Source of the DNA: Trichaptum fuscoviolaceum
Taxonomy: Eukaryota > Basidiomycota > Agaricomycetes > Hymenochaetales > Trichaptaceae
Direction of reading: 5' to 3'
Assembly: GCA_910574455.1 (NCBI GenBank)
Contig: CAJSYZ010000005.1
Coordinates: forward strand, 4,898,001 to 4,962,000
Length of the DNA stretch: 64,000 bases
The first letter of the stretch is position 1. Every line of letters starts with the position of its first letter. Positions 33,640-44,087 of this stretch are shown one piece after another. A program made the translations under genes and the position numbers. The notes beneath the pieces were generated by a model. It was given only the letters and a program-made list of their open reading frames with translations, was not told where the DNA came from and searched no databases.

Positions 33640-35973
33640 TTAGTTGTCCGAGTCCAGAGGTTTGGCATCCGTAGGAAGCGGCTCCTCCTGAGGGAAGAGG
33701 TGGGGAAAGCAACAGGAATCCTTAATGAAGTGCAGTACTGGTCCCAGTCGGGCTTTTGGGCCTACTAGAGTACGAAGAGTCAGCGGGCGGTTCCGTAGGG
33801 CGGTACGGAGTGTCCGCCGCTGCTCTACAAACCTCCGACACACGATGAGGAAGTGCGCCGGAGTTTCCAGAACGCCGCACCTAGCACAGAGGGGAGACTC
33901 TGCGCGCCCAATGCGATGGAGATGTGCATTGAGGGGGGCATGGCCAGTGCGCAGCTGGGTCAGGGCTGCGCACTCGCCGCGGTTCCGGTCCTTGTAGAGG
34001 GCTTGTACGCCCCGTACGGGTGGGTTGAGGTCCGCGGGGCGGAGCTTCTTCGCGCTCTTCGACTGGGCCCATGTGGCCTTCCATTGCTTACTCGCGCGGG
34101 TCGTTCGAGACGCAATGAGGGCCGCCGCACTGGGGGGCAGAGGGCGAGTGAGGAGCCGGAGTCGCCCCGGCTGATTAGCCTCGGGGCCCTGGGCAGCGGT
34201 CTTTGCCTCGGCGTCAACCCACTCGTTCGCCTCTATGTCTTCATGTCCTGGCACCCAGTAGATCTCCAGTTGGAGGTTTTGGCGTTGCTTCTGGAGGCGT
34301 TGAAGTTCCGTCCGGAAGGTGTCCAGGAGGTACTGGCCGGATTGAGCCTTTGGTGTCTTGATGGCAGAGATGGCGGGCTGGCAGTCGATGAACAGGGTGG
34401 CCCGGGTGGCACGGGGGGTTGCCCTGATCAGGTCGAGCCCAAGAAGGGCACCGCATACCTCCGCTTCAAACACTGTGTGTTCCTGGGTGGTTCCTAGGTA
34501 GAATCGGCGCACATCCGGGGAGAGGCTTGGCCTCTGGAGTGGTCGGGCAAATCCTCCTGACTGTTTTGAAAAGGGCAAAGAGGGAGAAGGCGGAAGTAAA
34601 GAAGGTCGAGAATGAAGGAGATCAAGAGAGGAACTAGGAGTACATGTATTCTGAGAGAGAAAGAGAGAAAGAGAAGAGAGAGAAGAAAAAGAAGAAGGAA
34701 ATGTTGAAATACTACCAGGCTGAGTTGACGGCCCATATGTCCCTCGTCCTTCCACCTCGCGAGTCTTGCATCGTGTATATTCTTCATAGGGCACTCGGGG
34801 GCGTCCACCTATGGCGACGGCTGCCGCCCCGATCCCTCCTTTATATCCGGATCCATCGCTGAAAATACAGAGAGACCCGCTTTGAACCGCGGCTTCTGCA
34901 GCCTCTTTGGCGGCCTCCCAAGATTGAGCTGGGTGCACTTTCAGGTACGTGATGGCAAGGTCTTGGTTGGTGACCGGTCGGATAGTCTCTACCGGCCCCT
35001 GAAGTTCTGGGAAGGTGTCCATGAGCTTGTGGATGGCCGAGCGGTGCCGTCGGACGCCTCGACAACATCGTTGAACCAAGGGTTGGAGCGGGTGGCTCGG
35101 AGGGAGCGTGCAGAGACGAACAGCGGCTTTGAATGTGGCCAGCTGGAGCCGAAGTTGGACGGGGAGTAGGTATGCGTGGTAGTCGGCCATGTCGGTTGCT
35201 GTGGTAGTGAGTGCTCCGGTAATTAACTTGGCGGCTCGTTGTTGCAGCTTGGCCATTGTTCGAGTGAGGCCGATACTACCGACTCGTCGCTTGAGGCCTT
35301 CATGGACTGGCTCGTACCATGCCAAGAGAGCGTACTCAACTCTCGGGAAGACCATAGCTAACACCAGTTGGCGCATATACCCGTGTGGTATTTTGAGCCG
35401 GCTCAGGGCCCCCAGCGTCCTCGTCCCTCGTGCCAAGGCTTGTTCAGCGTGGAACTTGAAGGAGAGTTTGTCATCTAGGATGACCCCGAGGTATTTGGCC
35501 GAGGAGGAGGGCCTGATTGTATGCGACCGGAACTGAAGGTCGAAATTGACTTCGTCTGGTGGAGTCTTCCGGCCCCAGAAATGGACCAACTGGAATTTGT
35601 CGTAGTCAAATCTGGACCCATGAGTGATGCTCCATTGATCGGCCGCACAAAGGAAGGTGTTGAGTTTGATGATGTTATTGGTTACTGTGTTGGACACCAC
35701 TACTTTTGCCGTATCGTCAATAAAACCGGAAGACGGGTCTGACCGGTGCGCTGGTATGCGTAAAAGGTCGGCATTGAATAGTAGGTACAAGATGGGGGAG
35801 AGGGGGGAGCCTTGGGGAATGCCCAGTGGAACTGGCTGCGGTGGCGAGACGTGATCGTCGAAAGAGAGGGTGGTGGTGCGGTCAGTCAGAAAACTTTGAA
35901 TCCATGTTACCAGGACGGCTGGGATTAGAGCATGACACGGGTGCACCCGTGGGTACCCGTGATCCGCAAACAC
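33640..35973 (-). pseudogene. LINE ORF2, C-terminal part: reverse transcriptase palm, RNase H, zinc motif
   Basis: Open frame of 777 codons. It begins in the middle of the reverse transcriptase: the first recognisable block is VTWIQSFLTDRT, followed by PLGIPQGSPLSPIL and the catalytic FIDD box. All fingers and the first catalytic Asp of the palm are lacking. RNase H follows: IFSDGSGYKGGIGAAA, then an unusual ~95-residue low-complexity Ser/Pro/Leu-rich insertion (DNA about 34500-34800), then HTVFEAEVCGALLGL, LFIDCQPA and VPGHEDIEANEWVD. A C-terminal HCCC-type motif (LCARCGVLETPAHFLIVC) closes the protein. The upstream half is cut off by the TIR element at 35926-37173. Confidence 0.88.
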
Positions 35974-37173
35974 AGGTACCTGCGCAAAAAAAATGGCTAC
36001 CTGGATCCGACCCGGATCCGTGGGAAACGGGTCCGGGTCTACCTGGATCCGTTACCTGCAATACCTGCAGGTACCTGTTGGCACCCGCAGGTAATTAGCA
36101 TTGATGATGAAATAATGAGATAAAATATAACATAACTCACCATGGTTGAGCAGCCTTGCATGGACCACGATCGATCGAAAGTCGAGGGGCTGCGGCCGCA
36201 ATCACAGTGAAGAAACCGTAGGATGGGACCACGGTTACGATGCTTTGCCAGGCGTTCCGTGCGCTAGTTGACAAGCGCAGCAGGCGATGTGAAAACAGAT
36301 GCAAAAAACAGACGAAATGAATATTTGATTTTAATGTAGAAGTAAATTGAACATACCTTTCCACCTTGTCTTTTGCTGAGCTACCTCTGCCCCGCCGTTG
36401 CCATAGCCGTTGCCAATCTCCGGCGACTGCGCCTGCTGCCGCGGGTGGAGGGATGTCGAGTGCATTGCCGCCAGGTGATTCGAGCTTGGGCGAATCTGGA
36501 TGGGCTTGAAGAGGGCGAGGAAACCGTTGACCCGGACGACGGCGGCGGGCGCCGAGGGCTCGCGACGGTGGAAGTTGGCCGACGACGCAAACTGCCTGTG
36601 GGGCCGCATCATGAGTGCGGGAGACGATGGTGTTGCGGTTGCTGAACGAGCAGCATGTCGAGGGCGACGAGCGGCATCAATGACGAGATCAGTGCGAAGA
36701 AGGGAAGAGAAAAGTGAGAAAAGACGTACCAGAAGGCCAGTTCAACCTCTGCAGTACGAGACTCTAGCTTGATCTTCGCCGCGATCCTGTTTTGCGGTCA
36801 ACCGCGCGGGCGAAAGACGAGCGCGCAGTTAGCGAGGAGGCGGAAATCGGGGACAAGATTGTCGTCGTAGTAGGCGGCTTCGAGGTCTTCAACTGTAACT
36901 TCCATAGGGTGCTTCGAGAGAGAGGTTGAAGGGTGGGTTGTGAGCAAAAGTAATGGTACATCGTTGCGTTCGTCGCACTCATGACGAGTGCACGTGACCT
37001 CGCAGGTACCCGCAAATACCCGTGCAGGTACCTGGGGCAAAAAAAAGTCATACCTGGATCCGCAGGTAGCCGTGGGAAACAGGTACCTGCGTGCGGGTGC
37101 ACCCGGAGCCGCAGGTTTTTGTCGCAGGTACCTACAGGTACCTACGGGTGACTCGCACCCGTGTCATGCTCTA
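35926..37173. mobile_element. hAT-like TIR element inside LINE ORF2
   Basis: 1248 bp with a perfect 19-bp inverted terminus TAGAGCATGACACGGGTGC, fitting the hAT (C/T)A(G/A)NG rule. Subterminal regions (35936-36100 and 37000-37150) are packed with ACCCGTGGGTACCCG- and CAGGTACCTG-type repeats, as in hAT transposase-binding ends. No 8-bp target duplication is found (only TA could be shared), and the flanking LINE has lost roughly 250 codons of reverse transcriptase. A deletion or recombination between two insertions is therefore likely. The core (36130-36990) is GC-rich and coding-like on the minus strand, with broken frames, and may be a captured host gene piece. No transposase. Confidence 0.7.
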
Positions 37174-38417
37174 GTGCTCTTCCCTTTGGTATCAGACACC
37201 ATTCCCTCTGGCCCCTGGAGTGCCGGGACACGAGTGTTGGACTTGGGGGCGTCATCCGTATATCTAGCTGCCGTCCAGAGTTGTGCTTGAGTTAGCTGGT
37301 CCAGGAACTGCTTCCAGTGCGCTCTCTTCTGGCGAGTGATCTCGGCTGTGTAGCGATTCCGGGCTTCCCTCATTGCTTTCCATGACGCATGCGATGTGTC
37401 GGTCTTGTGGATCTTGCGCTGGAGTCTCCGGTATGTTTGACGGAGAGCCGTGAGCTGGGGGGTCCACCACCGGTTGCGGTACATAGAGGACTTAGAGACT
37501 GGTACCAGAGCCTTGAGGGTGTTGGAGATACCAGCCTCGAGCTTGTCGACTAGCAGGTCCAAGTTAGCTGGGGTGTCCACCTGGGAGGGGAGAGGATTGG
37601 TTTCGAAGTGTCTGGACACCCGCTTCGAGAACTCTTCCCAGTCAACTTCGCGGAACCGCGGTTTTGCGGCCGGGGTCAAATGATCCGGGCAGATCTTGAA
37701 CTCTGCTTCAAGGCCCAGGTGGTCCGACGCATCTCCGTCAAAAGTTTGACAGTAGTTCAGGAGAGGTAAGAGGCTATCCCCTGACACCAAGAGCAAGTCG
37801 AGTGTCGACCATGTCTGGTGGGCAGAAGACAAGTACGTGGGGGTTCCCGGCTCAAGGCAGAGTTCCAACCCATGTCGCACTATGAGGTCGAGGAGGGGGT
37901 CCGCGGTACTTCGCACAGACCGTGTCGGGTGCAGCGGGCCCGCCCAGAGAGGGTCGTGTTTGTTGAAGTCACCAATAAGTATAATTGCGTCCTCGGCGTC
38001 CGACGTGGCGAACTGGCCTTGCAGATGCGCTGAGAGGGTCTCAATTGTCTGTGTGGTGTCGGGTGGGTTATAAATATTAAAGAGGGAAATAGGTAAATTA
38101 TGAATAAGAATTCGGATGGCAGAAATATTAGCGTGGGGGAGGGCAATGGGGGAGTAAGAGCAAGACGGAATCCGCTTGCTCACATAAATGAAACATTTAA
38201 TCACGTCACCCCCTGAGGGTAGCGGCGTGATCCTGTCCCAATTATATGGGCAAAGCGAAGGAAAGCGGGCGAATGTAGGGGGGGGTTCTTGAATGCATAG
38301 AATATCAAATAATTTAGGATCGGAATTGTTTAAAAGTGAAACAAGGACCTCGTAACGGCGATTGCAGTTGAGAGATCGAATTCTCAGACCATGGTTGGGT
38401 GGGGTGTAACAATTCAT
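37164..38417 (-). pseudogene. LINE ORF2, N-terminal part: AP-like endonuclease
   Basis: The first 400 or so codons of ORF2 encode an endonuclease/exonuclease/phosphatase domain that nicks target DNA for reverse transcription. Visible motifs: LRIRSLNCNRR, DILCIQEPP, a DFNKHDPLW (metal-binding type) block, and STLDLLLVSGD with DASDHLGLEAEF near the end. A linker with a WWTPQLTALRQTYRRL helix follows, as in Tad1-like LINEs, before the frame runs into the terminal repeat of the inserted element. The start codon overlaps the ORF1 stop in an ATGA arrangement (38414-38417), suggesting stop-reinitiation coupling. Confidence 0.88.
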
Positions 38418-39642
38418 TCAAGGGAGGGAGAGGAAGAGGAAGAGAATGGTTGGAAGGAGAAGTCTGCACCGGAGAAGTAGAAACTGGACCCGGCTTGGAT
38501 GCTCTGCGCTCGTAAGTTCTCCGCTTGTCTAGTTGAGCATCGTGGATCATACGCGTCGTGGTTTCCCCCGCAGTTGGCGCATTTTTTGTTCTCCGGGTGC
38601 GGACACTCAGGTCCAGCGTGGGTTCCACCGCAGTGAGCGCACGTCTGCTCGCGAGCCTTACAGCTATAGCTCAGGTGGCCCCATCTCTGGCATCTCCGGC
38701 ACTGGCACGGGCTCGAGAAGTACCGGCGCGCATTTAAAAGCAATGCCTGGACTCGGGCTCCCTGGTCAATCAGATTGTCCGCTGCCTGTTGGTTGTCCAG
38801 GAAGACGACCCAACTGCCTGTCTTCCGGCTGGGCGGGAGTCTGTCCTTGGGGACCAGCCACCGGGCTTCCACGATGGTGGACGGGGAGGGGATCAGGGAA
38901 GGGTTCTGCGCGTGGAGGTTGCGTCGGTACGTCTCCTTCGATGGGTCATAGAAGAGAGGAACGTCCTGGATGACGACCCCATAATGCGGGACACTAATTT
39001 TTGCCCCCGCACCCAGCGCACTCGAACACTGCGCCGCATTCCTAACCACCTGATCAGCAACGTCTGAGCTCCTGAAGCGCACCGTAATTTTTGTGCCACT
39101 CCTATGAGGCTGCACACCCGCCACCTCAACATTGCTCAATCCCTTCACTCCACTCCCCTGCATGGCACCTTCGACCCATTCCTGCACCTTCTCGCCTGTG
39201 CCCTTGGCCTTCGCTTCCGCCTCCGTGTTCCTGACGATCTTGATCGTCACCTCGTCTGTTCGGGTCCGCTTGGGTGGGGCTTCGGTAGGCGCTCTGGCTG
39301 CCGCTGCCGCGTACGTGAGTGGCGTTACCGCCGTTGGTGCGCAGATCTTCGCATCGATCGCATCGAGGCGTTCGACAATGGTTGACAGTGTTGGCACGGC
39401 TGTAACGGACGCGAGTAGGCGGTCGCACAGCGTGTCAAGCGCCTTTACGTTTTTCTGGGCCATTTTTGTCCCTCGAACAAGCTTCTTTTAGCCGAGATCA
39501 AACTTTCGGCCTCGTGGCCACTATTTGTGTCGAGGAGCGCATATACGTCGTCACAGGTGAAAGAAGTAGAAGTAGAAGTAGAAGTTACAATGGAATTATG
39601 AGAATTATTGTGTTCTGCCACTGTATCCTCTTGACTGGACAT
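38414..39642 (-). pseudogene. LINE ORF1: gag-like protein with zinc knuckles, one-base frameshift
   Basis: The main frame (38414-39463, 349 codons) encodes a nucleic-acid-binding protein. It has a middle domain with IKIVRNTEAEAKAKG and ITVRFRSSDVADQV, and three CCHC-type knuckles near the C-terminus (CQCRRCQRWGHLSYSC, CAHCGGTHAGPEC, CANCGGNHDAYDPRC). Upstream, 39445-39642 is open in another frame from an ATG and encodes an acidic N-terminus with a (TS)n run from an AGAAGT microsatellite. Its tail (LFEGQK) overlaps the start of the main frame, so a one-base change around 39463 probably split one original ORF. Confidence 0.82.
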
Positions 39643-39843
39643 GGTGGTTAGTGTAATTTATTGGAACGACTGTAACCCAAGAAGTAAGTCGTAAAATGTA
39701 TTTTTGTAGCCCAAATAGGACACTTTATCTACCTGAATCAACCTCTCCAACCCATTGATTTTCCAAAATTGAATCAACCTGCGGGTTATAACCCATTCAA
39801 CCCAAAAGGATATAACCCAATCAGCGGGTTGAATGCAACACTG

Positions 39844-39851
39844 GCCGGGGC
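39844..39851. repeat. right 8-bp target-site duplication (GCCGGGGC)
   Basis: Identical to 24383-24390 and directly follows the right terminal repeat of the outer hAT-type element. Confidence 0.85.
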
Positions 39852-40628
39852 ACCTTCTGTGCTGCATTGCATTCTGCTCAAGACTACGCTGGTTCTTACT
39901 CGCATCCATGGCATTGAAAAAGCTCACAAATACTTTTCGTATGAAAGAGGAGAACAGTCTTGCTAGAATGGTTGATGTGAGTTAATGGTTTTTCATGCAG
40001 AACGAGTAACAAAATCCCAGTCAACTGAGACGAGTCACTTCGCGCAGGTCCATTCTGTTCTGAATGTGAATGTGGGAGCTAAGGACGACTACTAGAACCA
40101 ACTCCTTGAGGAAAAAAGGAAGGAAAAACACATCTTGACCATGACCAGTGTACGTATGGTTGGGCTCTGTCACGCACGATTGTTCGAACCGCGGCCTCTT
40201 CTCTTGCCTTTGGTTTTGGTTGCTCAAAATTTGAATAGCCAGGCTTTTCTATGAATTTGCATGCAGGCGCACGGAAGCGGCCACCTTTGGGGACAGTGAC
40301 GATGGCCAGCCTACTTTGAAATGAATCCTCCTGCTCTGGAGTCTCCGTCTAGTTTCGTCCTGGATGCGTCGTCTACGTCTAAAGGTCTCAGACCATCTTG
40401 CGATACGATGTCATTACAGACCGTGTCCTCCTCCCCGTATAAAATGAAAATAGCTTAGTCTTTCGAATATGCAAGTCGATTCAGCATTCTTGACGTCCGA
40501 CCACTACCTCTAGCTTCTCTACGGCTCCTGGTCCTCTTTCTATACCAATCAGCACACTCTTTGCCTAAACACTCCCTAGAAACACTCTCAGTACTCCGAC
40601 TCTCCTTAATATTCACAACAACACAATT
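39852..40628. other. intergenic region, displaced from the 24.3 kb host locus
   Basis: Before the insertion this DNA was contiguous with 24382. It holds the upstream region of the 40629 gene, with a pyrimidine-rich leader and a GTATAAAAT TATA-like sequence near 40437, and perhaps the old promoter or first exon of the minus-strand membrane-protein gene. No complete coding exon was identified. Confidence 0.45.
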
Positions 40629-43381
40629 ATGTCTCCCATACTCTCCGTCGCGCCTACCTTTATCATGTCGCCCGACCTGCCCATCCTGCCCACGTCTGCA
40701 ACTGCTCTCCCTTCGCTAGCTGTACTTCCTACATTCATCATATCACCGGACCTGCCGATCATGCCTACTGCAGTGTTTCCTGCCCTGGGACTAACGAGCG
40801 CACCTTCTGAGGAGTCAGCCGCAATACCAGCCGCGACGCCCTCGGTCGTCGGGGAAGGATCTAAGGGCCCCCATAACATCAACATCATCTTCTTTGCCTG
40901 CCTCATTGGTGCCTTTATAATTGGTGCTACTATGATAGCTGCCGCGCTTGGATGGAGTCGCCATAAGGTGCATAAGGCTAAGGATGCAGCCCCGAAAGAC
41001 GAAGAGGCGCAAGGCGACTCTTCGGGCAACGTTGAGACTCGGATTCAGGCTGAAATTTCGACCAGCTCGAAGGTTCTGAACGACGATGACGAGAAGATAT
41101 CTAAAGTTTGCGATGCCGCCTATACCGATGATGCCCTTGAGAGTAACTCCCATATGAAGAACGAGGAGAATAGCTCGCAGTCAGGCGAGCATGAGCATGA
41201 GGATTCAGAGTCATCGTATGACTCCAAGCGATTTGGAATCCTCGCTGGACTCGACATCTCTTTTTCTGATGCCAACGAAAGCGACAGCGACATCCGAAAC
41301 TCCGCTGCGTCGCTCTTCTCAGAGGACGACCGCACATCCATCACAGCATTTGCCTCAGACCGCAAACGTCTCAGCGGTTCGAACTGGGCCGCCGTCCAGG
41401 GCGTCGTCTCGCAATGCGCATCTTTCGTCCGGTCGGCCACTTACACAGTTGAAGAATGCGGGAGCCACGCCGAGGGCTTCCAAGCCGATATCATCGTGCA
41501 CGATATCACAACGTGTGGTTCCGGTCAGCCCCAATTGCTTAAATCTATCCCGGAGGCGGACATCACGGAAGAAGGCTTCGCACACATGAGGGCTGACAGC
41601 GAGTATAATATCGATATCATTGGCATGGAGGGCCTTGTAGTCGACGTTGTTGGCGACCTTCTCCAGTCAAGACCCAGAGCCATGCCATTAGTAATTTCTA
41701 CGAACCGTCCTCAATACACAAAGACCGACTTCGGCGAGGACGCAATGTCCCAATTGGACAGACTTGTCGCGTCGCTCCGCGGGGCGAAGGAAGAGGACTT
41801 TGTTCTTGCTTTTGATGATGGGGTAAGCTTCTATTCTTCGTCTTTGGTGTGGAGGCTTTTGTTAACGATATCCCTTCAGGAGAGTTTCGAGTTCCCTCTT
41901 CCCCCGATGCACATTCCGACCTTGAACAAGACACCAGCTGCTGGAAGCACCCTACCTCCCTCCAGCTGTGTTCCCTTCGAGTCCACTCAGTCTTCTGTAA
42001 CTTTTCGTTCTGAGCACACCCTAACACTCGGCGACGTCAACAACACTCCTTCAGTGGCATTCAGCCCTGCACGCAAGAATGCACCTCCTCTTTCCCAGGA
42101 TCACATTATGTCCACGGCAGAAGCTGTCAGCAGATTGGACCGCCCCCTCTCCATGGACTTCACCGTCGCCTTGAATCCGAACCCGCCGCAGAAATATGCG
42201 GCGGACTTTGACGCATGGTGCAGGGAGCGTGATGAAGCTCGCGCAGCCGCCAAAGTCGATCCCCATCCAGATTGTAACGACAAGATCGGCGACATCAACA
42301 GCAAAGAGGACCTAAGCACTTGCGCCTCCGACTATAGCATCTCTGCCCTCTCAGAGGGGCAGACCGAGGGCACGCCTCCGCCCATTCCCTCTTCGTTTAT
42401 CATAGATGCGACCGAATACGAGCAACTCGCAGGTCGTTCTCAAGTTGATGCCCCTTCCACCACTGACAAACGTGAGCACTTATCTGAAACTGATGAAATA
42501 ACAGCCGTCCCTTCTTCCGCCAAAACGTACGTCTGCTAAATTCCCCATAAATACGCGTCTTATTTACTCAATACCTTCCGCACAGTGAGCCCGAAAGGAC
42601 TATACCTGTTATTTGGCAGCAACATGCCGCAGAACGACCCAAAGCATCCAAACCGAAGCACTCGAGCGCAAACCCTCGCGGCACATCGGGCGCGCGCAAG
42701 AACACCGCGACGCCGAACAAACCAGCGACAGCCCTCCACCCAGCACCCCGCAAGGTTACGACCAGCACACAGGGCATAGTCAATGCGGAGTCGAAGCCCA
42801 TGCGGCCCCTGCGCCCTAGTCGCTCGTTGGCGCTTGTGGCTCCGCGCACGTCCCTAGATAATGTGGAGCTGCGCATGCAGCAGAGTGGCGGACGTGCTGT
42901 CCCCGTCGTAGGGAATGCCCTGGCCAGGCAGACCCTCGGCGGGAGGCCTAAGCCAGCCCTGTCGTCTGCGCAAAGCTCTGCTGCGCGGGTTGGACCGAAC
43001 CCGTGCACCCCGAAGGGGGCTCCGCTTGCGACGACGTTGGTTCGGGGTGGTGCAGGAGCTATGAACAACCTTACCAGGAAGACCATCAGCTCCGTACCAA
43101 ATTCTTCTGTACAACCTGATCGAGCGCTTAGGTCTACGGACACCAACGTCACGATTGGACTTATTAACCCGCGCGATACCCTCGCCTCAAAGGGCTCCTC
43201 TGCTTCTGCTACTATCCCTAAGGCGAAGTTCTTCAGGAATCTTGCGACCCCTACTCGACACACTCTCGCTGGCAACCAGAATGTCTCTCCTCTCCCGATT
43301 GGACCTGTCTTGCCTAAGGTGTCCTCCAGTCTCTCCAAACCCGCACTCACTCGCCAAAGAAAGCGTGACTGGACCAACTAG
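40629..43381 (+). CDS. large single-pass membrane protein, unknown function
   Basis: Three exons join in phase: 40629..41822, 41880..42526, 42586..43381, giving 878 aa. No family recognised. The first ~80 residues are Pro/Ser/Thr-rich and contain an imperfect internal repeat (PTFIMSPDLPILPT near residue 9, PTFIISPDLPIMPT near 34). There is no clear cleavable signal peptide. One strong transmembrane helix spans about residues 84-108 (NIIFFACLIGAFIIGATMIAAALGW), followed by a basic RHKVHK stop-transfer and a very long acidic, Ser-rich, probably cytosolic region, then a basic disordered C-terminal ~260 residues. This looks like a type III membrane protein or scaffold. The first intron (57 bp) is a multiple of three without a stop, so its retention would also give an open product. 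GTATAAAAT near 40437 could be a TATA box. Confidence 0.75.
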
Positions 43382-44087
43382 TGGCCAGTCAGTGATGAAA
43401 TTGCCCTCTCTTTGAAACCTCCACGGCTAGAAATATATGCCATCACAATCATGACAAGTTTTTCACCATGCCACTTGCTTCGCCTCTCGTCACTCTCTCA
43501 GCCTCCGGGCCTTTCGTCCCTAAACTGCGCTCTCGCTTTCAACGTCTAGCTTTCAAATGACTTGGCTCTCCACACTTTCGTATTGTTTTCCGTCTTCCTC
43601 TCCTCTCTCCTCCGTGCGGTTTCCGGCCCTTGATTTCGCAAATGATCTGTTGTACTCTGTCTTAAATTGGTTGTTTTTCTTTCTTCTGTTTCACTTCTCC
43701 TTGTAATTTGCTCTATTCTCAATGTGAATATTGTACACGTCATTCTTCTCAAATCATTGAGAAAGAAATGTCGTCAGATTGACCCAAGCTCTCTACGACG
43801 CAGGTAAGATGTATGCTGCTTCTGATCTCATTATGTAAAAGGGGTTTTCTTTAAAAGTGTTCATGCTTTCAAGATTAAGCGCTAAGTCGAGTCCGAGTCG
43901 GAAAAATAATCCGTGCCGACTCGTGCCAGTGATCGGAAGCTGTCGCGGAGGATCTTTCCGTGCCAGTAGAGTCTGGACCGAAACCACTCATTGACACGAC
44001 TATAAAGCCGGTTTTCCGCCATTCCGATGGTGTGTCGTATAAAACCATAATGGCTTGGCTCTGTCACTCCTTATCAGTATCTACAGC
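43382..44087. other. intergenic
   Basis: Pyrimidine-rich sequence after 43400 fits the 3' UTR of the preceding gene. The end should contain the promoter of the D-amino-acid oxidase gene; a TATAAAG at 44000 and a GTATAAAAC at 44037-44045 are candidate TATA elements. No gene seen. Confidence 0.45.

Larger units (their letters stand above)
33225..39656 (-). mobile_element. Tad1-like non-LTR retrotransposon (LINE), near full length, inactivated
   Basis: Minus-strand LINE of 6432 bp (including a 1.25 kb insertion). The 3' tail is (CAAA)n, seen as (TTTG)n at 33225-33259. It is bounded by the 7-bp target duplication TTTATTG (33218-33224 and 39657-39663). ORF1 encodes a gag-like protein with zinc knuckles. 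ORF2 has an apurinic-type endonuclease, reverse transcriptase, RNase H and a C-terminal HCCC-type zinc motif, the layout of Tad1/Cgt1-type fungal LINEs. ORF1 has a one-base frameshift near 39463. ORF2 is interrupted at 35926-37173 by another element, with the N-terminal half of the reverse transcriptase missing. It is a dead copy. Confidence 0.9.
32975..39672. mobile_element. 259-bp palindromic MITE, split by the LINE
   Basis: Segments 32975-33224 and 39664-39672 reunite into a 259-bp element. It is flanked by TA (32973-32974 and 39673-39674) and begins and ends with the inverted repeat CAGTCGTTCCAATAAACCTT. The arms are about 100 bp each and share long complementary stretches, such as GACACGTGAGGTCAGAATTC and CCTTGAAATGGTAGTGTGT. 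No coding capacity. TA duplication plus CAG termini point to a Tc1/mariner-type transposase acting in trans. The LINE inserted within its right terminal repeat at TTTATTG. Confidence 0.78.
24391..39843. mobile_element. outer hAT-type MITE carrying all nested insertions
   Basis: Both ends share the 19-bp inverted terminus CAGTGTTGCATTCAACCCG, which fits the hAT terminal pattern (C/T)A(G/A)NG, and are flanked by the 8-bp duplication GCCGGGGC. After removing the nested elements, only 24391-24507, 32878-32974 and 39673-39843 belong to it, about 385 bp in all. So this is a short non-autonomous element without a transposase, with subterminal repeats of AACCC/GGGTT motifs. It inserted in the intergenic region between two divergent host genes (the membrane protein at 22698-24300 and the one at 40629-43381) and later served as a landing site for at least five other elements. 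Confidence 0.82.

Noticed and set aside
33853..34497. Plus-strand 214-codon frame
   Set aside because: Antisense to LINE RNase H/zinc-motif coding sequence; no family resemblance.
38533..39491. Several plus-strand frames of 92-146 codons
   Set aside because: Antisense to LINE ORF1, which has clear zinc knuckles on the minus strand.
40613..41029. Minus-strand 138-codon frame
   Set aside because: Mirror of the plus-strand membrane-protein exon; low complexity from the repeated Pro/Ser codons.
42568..43377. Minus-strand 269-codon frame
   Set aside because: Antisense of exon 3 of the 878-aa protein, whose phase closes exactly through both introns.
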